This document shows, one piece after another, positions 7,853-18,060 of a DNA stretch of 64,000 nucleotides (position 1 is the first letter of the stretch; the number at the start of each line of letters is the position of its first letter). The stretch is taken from contig NC_019776.1 of assembly GCF_000317675.1 (NCBI RefSeq), positions 1,302,001 through 1,366,000 of the forward strand. The letters are read 5' to 3'. The position numbers and the translations under genes are program-made. Origin of the DNA: Cyanobacterium aponinum PCC 10605. Lineage in GTDB: Bacteria > Cyanobacteriota > Cyanobacteriia > Cyanobacteriales > Cyanobacteriaceae. The notes beneath the pieces were generated by a model. The model searched no databases, had not been told where the DNA came from, and saw only the letters and a list, made by a program, of their open reading frames with translations.

Positions 7853-9316
7853 TTAGACGCGATCATTCAAGGGATATTTTATGGATTTTTTCCCAAGAAA
7901 GTATGATAAAATCTTGGGAGAAATATAAATCAAAAACCAAGACCACAAAATGGTACGAGAAACCAGAGAAAACTCATTTCTAACCCAAATAGTCATAGAA
8001 TAAAAAACAATTAAAATCATTGACAAGTCTATCGTCGTTAACATTTTGTTTCTTAAAAGAGACCAATATTTTCCCATTAAATTTCCTAAAAAAGTGAATA
8101 CGACTATTATACCTATCCAAGAAAAATTTAGGTAAGATTCTGCAATTGCCAAAAAACCAATTCCAGCGACGGTGTTTGGTGCGATATATTCTTTTACCCA
8201 CTGACTATTTGACGGTGCCATCCCAGAATTGAATGGGATTGCGGACAATATTGAAAGTAGATAATCAATTCCCCATCTATAATCTTCCATAAAATTAATC
8301 TGCATGAGAGTCCCCATTAAAGTTTCAATAGTTGACGAAAAAGGTTCAAAAAATGCTTGTAAATAGGTCGAAAAATACTTATCCGAATTTAGAATAATAT
8401 CTTGTAAAAGGATAAAATTCCATTGTGAAACGGGAATTCCCCTTAATACTTGAACAAGAGGAACTAACAAAAAAATAAAAATCAGAATTAATGACCATCT
8501 CAACCAATTAAATTTAGACACACTTATAGAATAAGATTGTATGTATATCAATAGAATTGGTAAAGCCGCTCCTCTATCTCCTGTAATCAATAATAAAGCA
8601 CAGGAAATAAAAATCCAAATAAAACTCATTCTGATGGATTTTGTACTACTAGAGCTTATGGCGAGTAGTGCAAGGGTTGACCAAGGAATTAACCAAGTTA
8701 AAGATGCAACTAAAAATTTTTGACTAAAATCATTTTTCTCAATTCTTGCAAATTCATGATAACCGCCTTGAATCATAACTGCTAATCCTTTTCCTTGTAA
8801 ATATAGGAAACCGATAAATCCTAAACAAAATAAGATAATGAACACACAAATTATAGATAAATAATACTCATGAAATTTCCTTTGATAATTATTAATTTGA
8901 AATAACTTAGATACCATACTTTTTTTTATTATCTGTTTTGATGTTTTTGATGTCAAAGTCCCCAATGAAAATGACACAAAAGCCATCGCAACTAAAGGTA
9001 CACTCATTGATAAATATTCATAGTTAACCAACCTTAATGCACTTAAGCCAAAAGAACCTAAAAATAGATAAAGAATAAAGGCAGAATTGGTAAAAAGATA
9101 AGTAATGAAGAGATATACACTAGGGAATGATAAAACACTTATCCTAGTTGCAATCAGTAAAAAGAAAATTTGCAAAGGACAAAAAATCACACTGAATAAA
9201 CAATAATCTCTAAAATTTGCCACGTCATATTTTTGATTAAGTAGAACAAACGTAATCAATAGTAGAAGTTCGGACAAATAGATAAGAAAACAAATTTTTT
9301 TAATCGTTTTATTCAT
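7853..9316 (-). CDS. Wzy-like O-antigen/exopolysaccharide polymerase
   Basis: A 487-residue polytopic membrane protein with about 12 hydrophobic segments and a long external loop between about residues 290 and 390, the layout of Wzy polymerases. The conserved GDRGAALPILL element near residue 245 is typical of oligosaccharide repeat-unit polymerases. Its partners in the same operon (glycosyltransferases, sulfotransferases, exporter) support a role in polymerising lipid-linked repeat units at the outer face of the plasma membrane. Wzy sequences diverge rapidly, so assignment rests on topology, this motif and context. Located 21 bp downstream of a sulfotransferase gene. Confidence 0.8.
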   Translation of the reverse strand: MNKTIKKICFLIYLSELLLLITFVLLNQKYDVANFRDYCLFSVIFCPLQIFFLLIATRISVLSFPSVYLFITYLFTNSAFILYLFLGSFGLSALRLVNYEYLSMSVPLVAMAFVSFSLGTLTSKTSKQIIKKSMVSKLFQINNYQRKFHEYYLSIICVFIILFCLGFIGFLYLQGKGLAVMIQGGYHEFARIEKNDFSQKFLVASLTWLIPWSTLALLAISSSSTKSIRMSFIWIFISCALLLITGDRGAALPILLIYIQSYSISVSKFNWLRWSLILIFIFLLVPLVQVLRGIPVSQWNFILLQDIILNSDKYFSTYLQAFFEPFSSTIETLMGTLMQINFMEDYRWGIDYLLSILSAIPFNSGMAPSNSQWVKEYIAPNTVAGIGFLAIAESYLNFSWIGIIVVFTFLGNLMGKYWSLLRNKMLTTIDLSMILIVFYSMTIWVRNEFSLVSRTILWSWFLIYISPKILSYFLGKKSIKYPLNDRV

Positions 9317-9337
9317 AAATCACTGTTAAAAACGTTA

Positions 9338-10123
9338 TTAAGAATAACGAAAATTTTGCAGACAATATTGATCAGCTAGACCATGATAATAAGATAAGTC
9401 TTGTTCCGAAAAATAATTTATCCAATCACCCACTGAACCTTTTCTAGTAAAAGCAAATCCTTCTTTATTCTCTTTTTCTTTATAGTGTTTTGTTTTTTCT
9501 TCATTATGTTTTACTTTTTCAAAACGAGAAAGAATAATTGCTTCAGAAATAATCGACTCAGGTAAAGATATTTCTAAAAAATTTAACATTCTAAAAAACT
9601 CATTCTTATCATTATTTTTTAACTCTTCATAAAAAATAGTCTCTTTATTTATATGTTCCCATGACTTATGATAACGAAACCACGATTGTAAACCAAATTT
9701 TTTATTTCTAATAAATTCTGAAAATGAGCCATCGAAATTAGTAGTTTTTTTATTGGAAGCAAAATAATAATATGAAACCATAACATCTCTTGGATCTCTC
9801 ATGATCAGAATGGTTTTTTTATCCGAAAAAAAAGGAAGATAAGATTTATGGGTTTTAATAATTCGTGGTAATTTCGTGTATTTCCATGGGTTCAATAGAT
9901 TATTGACACCAAATTCTGGCATCGTTTCGTCTAAAATCTTAAAGTTCACAATCTTACCATCCCAATAAATCAAACTAATTAGATTACAAAAGAAAAATCT
10001 AACCCATGTATTTCCTGACTTTGGAAAGGAGGTTAAGATGACATCTTGATTCTTAAAACCTAAAACACCAACAGCATGAGAATAAATTTTTGAAAACAAT
10101 TGTTGACGAGAAAAATAGTTCAT
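9338..10123 (-). CDS. Sulfotransferase (type 1 domain)
   Basis: A 261-residue PAPS-dependent sulfotransferase. The 5'-phosphosulfate loop is at residues 34-40 (PKSGNTW), the 3'-phosphate motif at about 109-117 (RDPRDVMVS), and the C-terminal RKGSVGDW matches the KGxxGDW PAPS-binding signature. All three hallmarks of the Sulfotransfer_1 family are intact. It sits between a GT4 gene and wzy, so it most likely sulfates a sugar of the repeat unit or polymer. It is one of three distinct sulfotransferases in this operon. Confidence 0.88.
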   Translation of the reverse strand: MNYFSRQQLFSKIYSHAVGVLGFKNQDVILTSFPKSGNTWVRFFFCNLISLIYWDGKIVNFKILDETMPEFGVNNLLNPWKYTKLPRIIKTHKSYLPFFSDKKTILIMRDPRDVMVSYYYFASNKKTTNFDGSFSEFIRNKKFGLQSWFRYHKSWEHINKETIFYEELKNNDKNEFFRMLNFLEISLPESIISEAIILSRFEKVKHNEEKTKHYKEKENKEGFAFTRKGSVGDWINYFSEQDLSYYHGLADQYCLQNFRYS

Positions 10124-10158
10124 AAATTAATTTGATTTAGTTTTTATTTGTAATATTC

Positions 10159-11304
10159 CTAGGGTTTTTTTTTGGACATAAGTAATTCTTGATACAAATT
10201 TTCATAAGAACTAACCATGTTCCTATGATTTACAAGCTGTTGAACAAATTCTTGTCCATTTTGTGCTATGTATTTACGCAACTCTCCTAAAGAGTATAAT
10301 TCTTTAAGAGAATTTACTAAAGAGTCTAACCTGTTAACGTGAAAAAGATACGCATTTTTTTTATGCTCAACTAAAGCTTTTATTTCTGAAATGTCCGATA
10401 CTAAAACGGGAATTCCCAAAGCCATGGCTTCTAACATCACATTTGGCATTCCTTCTCTAATACTTGGTAGAACTAAAAGATCAGCTTTTTTAACTAAAAT
10501 ATGCCAATCTTTTCTATAACCCAAAAAAATAATTGAATCTTCTAATTTATGTTTTTCTACTAACTTTTTCAGAATCAGTGTTTCTCGCTCAGAACCATGA
10601 CCACAAACAAACAATACTACTGGATAATTTTCTTTTTTTAATATTCCTATTGCTTCAATAAGTAAGGGCAAACATTTTTGTTTGACGAATCTCCCAGTAA
10701 ACCATAATTTAAAAATTTTTTGCTCATCCAACAAGTCCGGAAAGACAAGGTTACTGGAAGTCAATTTTAATTCAATGGAATTGGGAATTGTAATACCTTT
10801 TTTTCGGTGGAAAAGAATACGATAAAACAAAGGTTCATTAATTGTATCAAAGTTTGTGACCAATCGATCTGCTAAAACATGTTGTATGTAACGACTACGA
10901 TCTCTAATCCATTGATACATACTACCACTATTATTGATGCTTCTCCTTTGTGCACTTAATATGGGAATACTATATAATTTGCCTACTATAGCTGAAGGAA
11001 TTGTCATAATTTCCGGTAGCCACAAATGCAAAATATCTGGCTGCCAAGAAACTATTGATTGGCGTATTGAATCCCAATGCCTAAATAAATTTATCTTATA
11101 ATAATCTTTTATTTGTAAAAGATCAATATCATCTCTTATATTTGGAATTTCAGAACCATAGCTAATAAATAATATTCCCATTTTATATACGGAGCGATCA
11201 GCATTATTAACAATTATCTGTAACTGACGTTCTGCTCCCCCTCTTTCTAATGCAGCAATAACATGAAGAACTCTCAATTTGTTGTTTTTAAATTTAACAC
11301 CCAT
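10159..11304 (-). CDS. Glycosyltransferase family 4 (GT-B)
   Basis: A GT4 enzyme with the N-terminal glycine-rich HVIAALERGGAERQLQII and the C-terminal donor site SIREGMPNVMLEAMALGIPV with the E-x7-E pair. The frame extends upstream to a TTG at 11400, which would overlap the methyltransferase gene by 29 bp and add a basic extension of 32 residues; no clear ribosome-binding site decides, and I prefer the ATG at 11304. Likely role is transfer of one sugar to the undecaprenyl-linked oligosaccharide. Donor sugar unknown. Confidence 0.85.
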   Translation of the reverse strand: MGVKFKNNKLRVLHVIAALERGGAERQLQIIVNNADRSVYKMGILFISYGSEIPNIRDDIDLLQIKDYYKINLFRHWDSIRQSIVSWQPDILHLWLPEIMTIPSAIVGKLYSIPILSAQRRSINNSGSMYQWIRDRSRYIQHVLADRLVTNFDTINEPLFYRILFHRKKGITIPNSIELKLTSSNLVFPDLLDEQKIFKLWFTGRFVKQKCLPLLIEAIGILKKENYPVVLFVCGHGSERETLILKKLVEKHKLEDSIIFLGYRKDWHILVKKADLLVLPSIREGMPNVMLEAMALGIPVLVSDISEIKALVEHKKNAYLFHVNRLDSLVNSLKELYSLGELRKYIAQNGQEFVQQLVNHRNMVSSYENLYQELLMSKKKP

Positions 11305-11371
11305 AAGTTTATTGTTTATTTTGTTGTTATATGTAGCCTTTTTAAGCCAAGATAGTAAAAAATACTTTATA

Positions 11372-12127
11372 TTACGACAAAATTTTTTCGTCACTAGCAA
11401 TTATGATATAAGACATAAAAAAACGATATAATAGAAAAATCAGGGGAATTTTTTCTCCCCATTTATAGAGAATTCTACCTCTTTGGCTAGGACTGTTTTT
11501 AAGATAGTATTTTTCTACAAAGTAGATATTTTTGAATAAAGAATTAAATTCTTTAATAACTTGTGAAATACTTAAATAGTTAGTATTAGACAATAAATAA
11601 GCTTGATTTTCCCTCGCTATTTCTTGTGGTTTTTTCCCTTTTTGAGTTGACTTACGAATCCCTAAAAAAGCCCAGAGTAAAAGATAATATTGGTTACGAA
11701 TAATAGAAGAAAATGGGACATAAACATGGGATTCTATTATTTTGTACTTTGAGGGAAAAATATGGCAGCAAACACCATTGGGCTTAAGAACTCGATAAAT
11801 TTCAGCTAAAGTTTCACCGTAGTTTTTGACGTGTTCCATTACTTGATTGCTAATTAGTATGTCAAACGTGTTATCAGGATAGGGTAATTTATAAGGATTA
11901 TCTGAAATTAGTTTAATATACCCTTGTTTGCTTAAAAAAGCAACGTGTTCACCATCCTTGAATTTGAAATCACAACCTTTAGCATTGTATCCCAAGTCTA
12001 ATAATTCTTTAACAGTATTACCATTCCCACATCCAAAATCGAGAATTCTTGATTGACTGGAAATTTCTATATTAAGGTCATTAAATATCGCTAAAAAAAT
12101 TGAACTATCGATTCTTCGTTTTTGCAT
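11372..12127 (-). CDS. SAM-dependent methyltransferase (class I)
   Basis: A 251-residue methyltransferase with SAM-binding motif I ILDFGCGNGNT (residues 28-38), the acidic motif II GCDFKF and the motif IV region DILISNQVMEHV, as in Methyltransf_11/UbiE-like enzymes. The hydrophobic C-terminus (PLIFLLYRFFMSYIIIA) could associate with the membrane. Its place between a glycosyltransferase and a sulfotransferase suggests O-methylation of a sugar in the polysaccharide, but substrate is inference only. Confidence 0.8.
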   Translation of the reverse strand: MQKRRIDSSIFLAIFNDLNIEISSQSRILDFGCGNGNTVKELLDLGYNAKGCDFKFKDGEHVAFLSKQGYIKLISDNPYKLPYPDNTFDILISNQVMEHVKNYGETLAEIYRVLKPNGVCCHIFPSKYKIIESHVYVPFSSIIRNQYYLLLWAFLGIRKSTQKGKKPQEIARENQAYLLSNTNYLSISQVIKEFNSLFKNIYFVEKYYLKNSPSQRGRILYKWGEKIPLIFLLYRFFMSYIIIASDEKILS

Positions 12128-12197
12128 TTTATTTGATTCCTCTCAAAGCCAACATTGACACCACAATTATTTTTTAGGCAATGTTATTGAAATGATA

Positions 12198-12914
12198 CTA
12201 TCTTTTTTTTGTTTTGTTAAATTTATTTTTCTTGACAAATTCAACCATAATTTTTGCCAATTTATTTCCCAAAAATGCTTGGCTTAAAATTTCGGAATAA
12301 AAATAGTTAGGAATATTATTTAAACCCGTGTTTCTTTTAACTTTGTAGTTTATCGGTCTATCTAATAAAATGATCTCCTGCTTAGAATTTTTATTGGGAA
12401 AAGGAGTTTCTGGTACTGGTTTGTTTAAAAAATAACATAATTCTTTCCAGCCATGACCTAAGCCCCAATCAACCACTAACAAATCATTTGGTCTATTTTT
12501 AAAATATTCAATGACATTTCTAGTATGTTGATCATAAATATATGAATAAGTACTTTCATGGAAACGGTCGCATCCAAAGATACTAATACGAATAGCATTG
12601 CCTAAATTATTTGAAGGCTCTTGATATTTCCAACGACAAGAATTGAGCCACTTTTCCTTGTCTCTTGTAGTCAGTATAAATTTACTATTCGGATATAGTT
12701 CGTCGAGTTGGGGATAAAAATGCTCCCCAAAATTGGTTAGGGCATCCCAATCACCTTCAAAAGAAAAAGATCCATTCAGTTTGTCCATTATATAGTAGGT
12801 AGGATGATGTAGGGATTTATAACCCAAAATAGATAAAGCCTGATTTAAACTTGAAGTTCCACTGCGAGGAAGTCCAATCCCGAAAATCTTATAAGTATTA
12901 GAATTCATAAGCAA
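12198..12914 (-). CDS. Sulfotransferase family protein (P-loop)
   Basis: A 238-residue protein with the 5'-phosphosulfate-binding loop GIGLPRSGTSSLNQAL (residues 13-28) and a later FILTTRDKEKWLNS segment at the position of the 3'-phosphate motif. This matches the short Sulfotransfer_4-type family rather than the type 1 enzyme three genes downstream. It is separated from the methyltransferase gene by 70 bp and from the next sulfotransferase gene by 21 bp. Likely sulfates a polysaccharide or lipid acceptor; the acceptor is unknown. Confidence 0.8.
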   Translation of the reverse strand: MLMNSNTYKIFGIGLPRSGTSSLNQALSILGYKSLHHPTYYIMDKLNGSFSFEGDWDALTNFGEHFYPQLDELYPNSKFILTTRDKEKWLNSCRWKYQEPSNNLGNAIRISIFGCDRFHESTYSYIYDQHTRNVIEYFKNRPNDLLVVDWGLGHGWKELCYFLNKPVPETPFPNKNSKQEIILLDRPINYKVKRNTGLNNIPNYFYSEILSQAFLGNKLAKIMVEFVKKNKFNKTKKR

Positions 12915-12935
12915 TACATTCTCACAAAAAATAAC

Positions 12936-13709
12936 TTAGAATTTATAATTAAAATAGTTGATTTCTTCAGCAAAAATTTTTTCTACCAAGGCACATTCCT
13001 CACTTTTATACCATTTACGATAATCATACCTGTGATTATTTTTTTTTGCTTGAGGAAACATATTAGGAGAAAAAGGAATGTTCAAAACAGAGCAAACCTT
13101 CGCCATATCATCAGTTAGATTCTCATAACGACCTATGAAATCAACAACTACAGTGTTGTTAATTGTGTACATAGACCAATTATCATAATTGACTGGTTTT
13201 ACCTTATGATGATTGGAATCGTCATCGAGGATACGCAAATATTCAAGGAAACTTACATTGTGAACATTTTTTGTTTTAGTACGCCATAGATAATCAGAGA
13301 CAACTCTTTCATAAGGATTTCTAACAAAACAAAACTTATAATATTTCTTCCATGCTTCCGGGTTGTAATGCTTAATACAAGAAGCTGTTGGGTGAGGCGG
13401 ATTATTTCCCAATGATTTTTTGTATTTTTCTTTCTGAGCCGCATTAATAGCTAGTATTAATTTTTTTTTCTGAAACAGGGTACTAGGCTCAACCATTATA
13501 CGTTCAATCATTTTCACGGTAGATAATGGATAGAGTAGGTCTAGAAAACATCTCAGATTGGGTAGAACCCCCAAGTCGAAGGAATCACCCCATGCTCCTA
13601 TTTGGAGATCAAAGCGACCCAACTTGTTGGATAAAAATGCAGAGATTGAACTACCAGCAACCTTTCGACAATGAATAAAGATAAATTTATGTTTATGACT
13701 GATAATCAT
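12936..13709 (-). CDS. Sulfotransferase family 2 domain protein
   Basis: A 257-residue protein of the Sulfotransfer_2 family (carbohydrate sulfotransferase-like). FIHCRKVAGSS (residues 11-21) is the 5'-phosphosulfate loop and CFVRNPYERVVSDY (127-140) the 3'-phosphate motif, both intact. It is distinct from the other two sulfotransferases of the operon. It is the first gene of the tight cluster after the ABC exporter, 67 bp downstream of it. Polysaccharide sulfation is inferred from family and context. Confidence 0.83.
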   Translation of the reverse strand: MIISHKHKFIFIHCRKVAGSSISAFLSNKLGRFDLQIGAWGDSFDLGVLPNLRCFLDLLYPLSTVKMIERIMVEPSTLFQKKKLILAINAAQKEKYKKSLGNNPPHPTASCIKHYNPEAWKKYYKFCFVRNPYERVVSDYLWRTKTKNVHNVSFLEYLRILDDDSNHHKVKPVNYDNWSMYTINNTVVVDFIGRYENLTDDMAKVCSVLNIPFSPNMFPQAKKNNHRYDYRKWYKSEECALVEKIFAEEINYFNYKF

Positions 13710-13776
13710 ATTGATTTAGATAAAACTTTAACACATGGACTATTAAAACAGTGAATTTAGATTAAAAATGGTGAAC

Positions 13777-15612
13777 TTAGATTGCTGTTGTCATATGTCT
13801 AAATTTAGTTGATTTATCAAGCAATTCTTGGTATGTACCTTCTGTGATTACTTGTCCTTGACTTAATTCAAAAATGCGATCGCATTTTTCTACGGTACTC
13901 AGTCTATGGGCAATCATAATGATGGTGAAATTATGACTTAAAGATTCGATCGCTTTCATAACCTCCTTTTCTGTGGCATTATCTAAAGCACTGGTTGCCT
14001 CGTCAAATACTATCACAGAAGCGTCTCCATATAAAGCCCTAGCAATACCAATTCTTTGACGTTGCCCTCCACTGAGACGGATTCCTCTTTCCCCCACATA
14101 GGTATCATATTGAGCGGGTAAATATTCAATAAACTCAGCGATTTGAGCTAGTCTAGCGGCTTTTTTGACTTGTTCTAAGTCAATTTTCTCATGGGGAACT
14201 CCAAAAGCTATATTTTCTGCAATTGTACCATCACACAGGAAAATTGATTGAGGTACATGGGCAATATTTTTTTGCCACCGATATAACCTTTCTCCTTCTA
14301 AGGGTAAATCATCCACCAGAATACTTCCTTTTTGAGGTTGTAAAAGCCCTAAAATTAAATCTGCAGTGGTGCTTTTTCCACTGCCAGTACTACCTACAAA
14401 TGCAACAGTAGTTTTTGCTTGAATAGTTAAATTTAAGTTTTGTAAAACCCAATCAGTTTCTTCGGAATAACGAAACCAAATTTCTTCCAATTTCAACTCC
14501 TTTTTAAGGGGAAGGGGAGTCAGTGATTGAATAGCAGAAATTTTCAGCTGATTATTAACTTGTCTTCTTAAACCTATTAAAACCCTTGTGATAGATGCTT
14601 TTGAACCTTGAATTTTTGCCAAAGAATTAAATGTTTCCTGTAAAGTAGGTAATAATTTTTTCGCCCCTAAAGCAAGACTACCTAAAATGGGAATAACTCT
14701 ACTAAAGTCGCCATTTTTCCCTAGACTTAATGCTAATAAAGCAATGGCAGATAGCGCCAAGGCTTCAATGAAAAATTTAGGAGACTGAGCAATAACATTA
14801 TTAGTTGCTTTAGCTTTTTTCAAGGAATACTCAGATTTTTGATAGACTTTTTCAAAAAATTCTTGATTATGACTCAATAAAATATCTCTAACTCCCCCAA
14901 TTCCTTCTTGAACCACTTTTATCTTTTTCTGTCCCGCCTCAGTTATGATTTTACTATTTCGTGTTAATAATTTGCGACGAGTTCTATAAATGATTATATA
15001 AGCTCCCCCCAAAAGAATAGCAGTTCCAAAAGCAATAGTGCCGTCAATAAAAATAAAAGTGGTTATGAGAGCAGGTATAATGAAAGCATTATTAATTAAC
15101 GTAGCAAGAGGAATTAATACGTTTTGAGTAAGATTATCTGTATCGACAGTTACTGTTTGAATTAAATGACTGGAATTTTGTGAAACGTGGAAAATATAAG
15201 ATTGTTGTAAAGTTTTATGGTAAATTTGATTGCTAATATCCGCACCTACTGCTGACGCAAAACGAATTCTAAAATGAACGGTGATTAATCTTATTCCATT
15301 CGCTATTATTACCGTCAAAATAAATCCTGTGGCTAATAAGGTAATTAATTCAATGGGTGTTTCAATGGAAAAAACATCAAAAATTAGTTTTAGTTTTGGA
15401 TTGTTAAGGATATTTTCTGGATTACTGAATGCACTGAGAAAAGGAAATATAGAACCTACACTTACCATTTCGCCAAGAGAGGATAATAGCATTAAAATAA
15501 GCAACAAAAACATTTGCCTTTGACGACGGGGAGGAAGATAAGTCCATAACTCCTTTAATTGAGACATCAAAGAATCATTCCTTTTTATTAATGGTTTTTT
15601 GCTTTGTATCAT
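13777..15612 (-). CDS. ABC transporter, fused permease and ATPase (PglK/MsbA type)
   Basis: A 611-residue half-transporter. Six membrane segments span about residues 30-320. The ATPase domain has Walker A GSTGSGKST near 400, signature LSGGQRQRIGIARAL near 505, Walker B VIVFDEATSALD and the H-loop IMIAHRLSTV. Homologues flip lipid-linked oligosaccharides (PglK) or lipids (MsbA). No Wzx flippase is visible in the window, so this protein may take that role for the polysaccharide made by the downstream genes. It heads the minus-strand operon, with a 480-bp divergent gap to the dehydratase gene. Confidence 0.85.
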   Translation of the reverse strand: MIQSKKPLIKRNDSLMSQLKELWTYLPPRRQRQMFLLLILMLLSSLGEMVSVGSIFPFLSAFSNPENILNNPKLKLIFDVFSIETPIELITLLATGFILTVIIANGIRLITVHFRIRFASAVGADISNQIYHKTLQQSYIFHVSQNSSHLIQTVTVDTDNLTQNVLIPLATLINNAFIIPALITTFIFIDGTIAFGTAILLGGAYIIIYRTRRKLLTRNSKIITEAGQKKIKVVQEGIGGVRDILLSHNQEFFEKVYQKSEYSLKKAKATNNVIAQSPKFFIEALALSAIALLALSLGKNGDFSRVIPILGSLALGAKKLLPTLQETFNSLAKIQGSKASITRVLIGLRRQVNNQLKISAIQSLTPLPLKKELKLEEIWFRYSEETDWVLQNLNLTIQAKTTVAFVGSTGSGKSTTADLILGLLQPQKGSILVDDLPLEGERLYRWQKNIAHVPQSIFLCDGTIAENIAFGVPHEKIDLEQVKKAARLAQIAEFIEYLPAQYDTYVGERGIRLSGGQRQRIGIARALYGDASVIVFDEATSALDNATEKEVMKAIESLSHNFTIIMIAHRLSTVEKCDRIFELSQGQVITEGTYQELLDKSTKFRHMTTAI

Positions 15613-16092
15613 GAAATTATGATCTAAAAATATATAGGTATTTTTGATTAAGATAATATTTGTTGTTAATCTTTAACTAATCTTCATAAACAGAGACTTA
15701 TTATTTTTTTTTGTGCATATTTCGGTTTTATTTTGAAATTTATCTTTATATCGGAGATTATAAACTATTCCTACAAAAATTGTTTTGATTTCGGATACAT
15801 AAATAAAATATCGATATTGTTTAGCTTAATTTACTAAAGCATTGTCTTTTGCTTTCTCACAAATTAATATCGATTCTAGTATTTAGATTTCCCGTTTTGG
15901 GTAGAAAATTGAGGGAATAAGCTATACTTAAGTTATTTTTTATGGAACCATTACCTACAAAATAATTATCTTGCGGTGCATCACTAAACATTAAAATAAT
16001 TGAAATAGTTAAAAAATTGGACAAGGTATCAGTTAGTCAAATCAAAATCATATATATTTTTAGTTATATTTAGTTTCAATACCTAATCACCA
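15613..16092. other. Divergent intergenic region, presumed promoters
   Basis: 480 bp of AT-rich DNA between divergently transcribed polysaccharide genes. It should hold promoters for both operons, but I could not identify a convincing -35/-10 pair, operator or hairpin. A TATACT hexamer occurs near 15922 without a matching -35. Confidence 0.35.
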
Positions 16093-18060
16093 ATGCTAAA
16101 AAGTGATTATTTAGTTTCTCAGTCCTGCAAATTTATATCCATGACTTCAATAAAAATGTTTACAAATGCTATTCTTCGTTATAGTCCAAAATATAATGAT
16201 ATATCCCGATCGCACCGAAGACTAATACTTTTTTGTTTAGATACGATTGTATGTATTTTGTCTTTGCTATTCGCCCTGAGCAACTTTTATGGTATTTCTC
16301 AGGGTATTTTTTTATCTAGCCGTTTTTTGCCGCTACTGCTGATTTATATTGCTATCAAATTATTATTTTTAGGATTGTCAGGTTTATATCGTTCCGTAGT
16401 TAGATACACTGACTTAGGATTGGTATCAACTATCACGAAATCAGTTATCTTGAGTAGTTTATTTGGCATCTTATTAATTTTTCTCTTTGCTTCAGAGTAT
16501 ATTGCTGAATCAGTAATAGTTGTGGATGGACTCACCACAATTATTGGCTTACTTTTACTACGCTTTACCGTTTATTCCCTAATTAAGTCTTTAAATAGCT
16601 ACTATGAAATTAACCAAGAAAGAAAAGAAAAACTCGTTATTTATGGGGCGGGTTCTGCTGGTTATCAGCTATCTAAAAGCCTTGAATACCAAGCTGAATA
16701 TGAACTAATTGCTTTTGTCGATGATAATCCTGAATTAGAGGGAAGGATCATCTCTGGAGTGCCTATTTATCGTCCGAGATATTTGTTTAATCTTATCAGA
16801 CAACAACCCATTGATAGTATTATTTTCGCCATTCCTAACTTAACAACATTAAGAAAACGGGAAATTATTGAAGGGTTACAATCCTTACCTGTTAAGTTTA
16901 AAACGATTCCCAATATGAAAGATTTGATTTCTCAAGGTGGTTCGCCACCCCAATTGGGAAATATTGATGTCAAATCCTTATTAGGCAGGGAAGAAATTAA
17001 TCCTAAACAAAATTTACTGGGGCTTAATATCACAAATAAAGTAGTTTTAGTAACTGGTGCAGGAGGCTCGATCGGATCTGAATTGTGTCGGCAAATTATT
17101 CAGTTACAACCCCAAGCGCTGATTTTATTTGAGTTGAGTGAATTTGCTTTATATACTATCGATCTGGAATTAAAAGCTACAGATTTTGATGTGCCTATTT
17201 ATACATATTTGGGAACTATTACCGATGAGCTTTATTTTAAAACTATTCTCCTCAAACATCAAGTGGACACCATTTATCATGCGGCCGCTTATAAGCACGT
17301 TCCCTTGGTAGAAATCAACCCTTGTGTAGGTATATACAACAATGTCTTTGGTACTTTTGTAACTGCTCAAAGTGCTGTTCATTGTAGAGTAAAAAATTAT
17401 GTTTTAATTTCTACTGACAAAGCCGTTAGACCTACAAACATTATGGGGGCGAGCAAAAGAGTCGCCGAGTTAATTATACAGGCTTTTGCCGCCAGAGAAA
17501 GCACTAAAACTATTATGACTATGGTACGTTTTGGTAATGTATTAGGAAGTAGCGGTTCTGTTGTGCCCCGTTTTCGTAAACAGATTAGCGAAGGAAAACC
17601 AATTACCCTTACCCATCGAGATATTACTCGTTATTTTATTTCCATTCCTGAAGCCGTCAGTTTAGTCATTCAAGCTGGTGCCATGGCAAAAGGAGGGGAG
17701 ATTTACTTATTAGATATGGGTAAGCCTGTTAAAATCTATGATTTAGCGGTGAAAATGATCAAATTAAGTGGCATGATTCCAGAAAAAGATATTCCTATTC
17801 AAATCGTGGGTTTAAGACCAGGGGAAAAGTTGTATGAGGAATTGCTAATAGATACAGACAAGAGTAGTCCTACTCAACATCCTCAAATATTTTCTGGTTC
17901 CGAACCGATGATGGAATGGGAAACTCTTAAGCCTCATTTGGATAATCTTTTAAGTTTTGCGCAAGAAGGGAACTGCGAGGAAGTTGTCAGATTACTTAAA
18001 ATTCTCGTTCCTGAATATCAACCGCAAAGGGAAAAGGAAAAATTAAAGTTGTTAAATTAA
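16093..18060 (+). CDS. Membrane-bound nucleotide-sugar dehydratase (CapD/WbpM/PglF type)
   Basis: A 655-residue two-part protein. About four membrane segments occupy residues 40-165; a CoA-binding-like domain follows (VIYGAGSAGYQL), then a Rossmann domain with GAGGSIGSE near 322 and the catalytic region STDKAVRPTN near 440 followed by MGASKR. This is the layout of UDP-N-acetylglucosamine 4,6-dehydratases that make precursors of deoxy-amino sugars. The usual Ser-Thr-Asp-Lys motif is intact. It stands alone on the plus strand, divergent from the exporter operon and 396 bp upstream of the tyrosine kinase gene. A second ATG at 16141 is an alternative start. Confidence 0.88.
   Translation: MLKSDYLVSQSCKFISMTSIKMFTNAILRYSPKYNDISRSHRRLILFCLDTIVCILSLLFALSNFYGISQGIFLSSRFLPLLLIYIAIKLLFLGLSGLYRSVVRYTDLGLVSTITKSVILSSLFGILLIFLFASEYIAESVIVVDGLTTIIGLLLLRFTVYSLIKSLNSYYEINQERKEKLVIYGAGSAGYQLSKSLEYQAEYELIAFVDDNPELEGRIISGVPIYRPRYLFNLIRQQPIDSIIFAIPNLTTLRKREIIEGLQSLPVKFKTIPNMKDLISQGGSPPQLGNIDVKSLLGREEINPKQNLLGLNITNKVVLVTGAGGSIGSELCRQIIQLQPQALILFELSEFALYTIDLELKATDFDVPIYTYLGTITDELYFKTILLKHQVDTIYHAAAYKHVPLVEINPCVGIYNNVFGTFVTAQSAVHCRVKNYVLISTDKAVRPTNIMGASKRVAELIIQAFAARESTKTIMTMVRFGNVLGSSGSVVPRFRKQISEGKPITLTHRDITRYFISIPEAVSLVIQAGAMAKGGEIYLLDMGKPVKIYDLAVKMIKLSGMIPEKDIPIQIVGLRPGEKLYEELLIDTDKSSPTQHPQIFSGSEPMMEWETLKPHLDNLLSFAQEGNCEEVVRLLKILVPEYQPQREKEKLKLLN

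Noticed and set aside
6661-15612. Prophage or plasmid-borne island
   Set aside because: No phage structural, integrase or replication genes; content is an ordinary polysaccharide locus.
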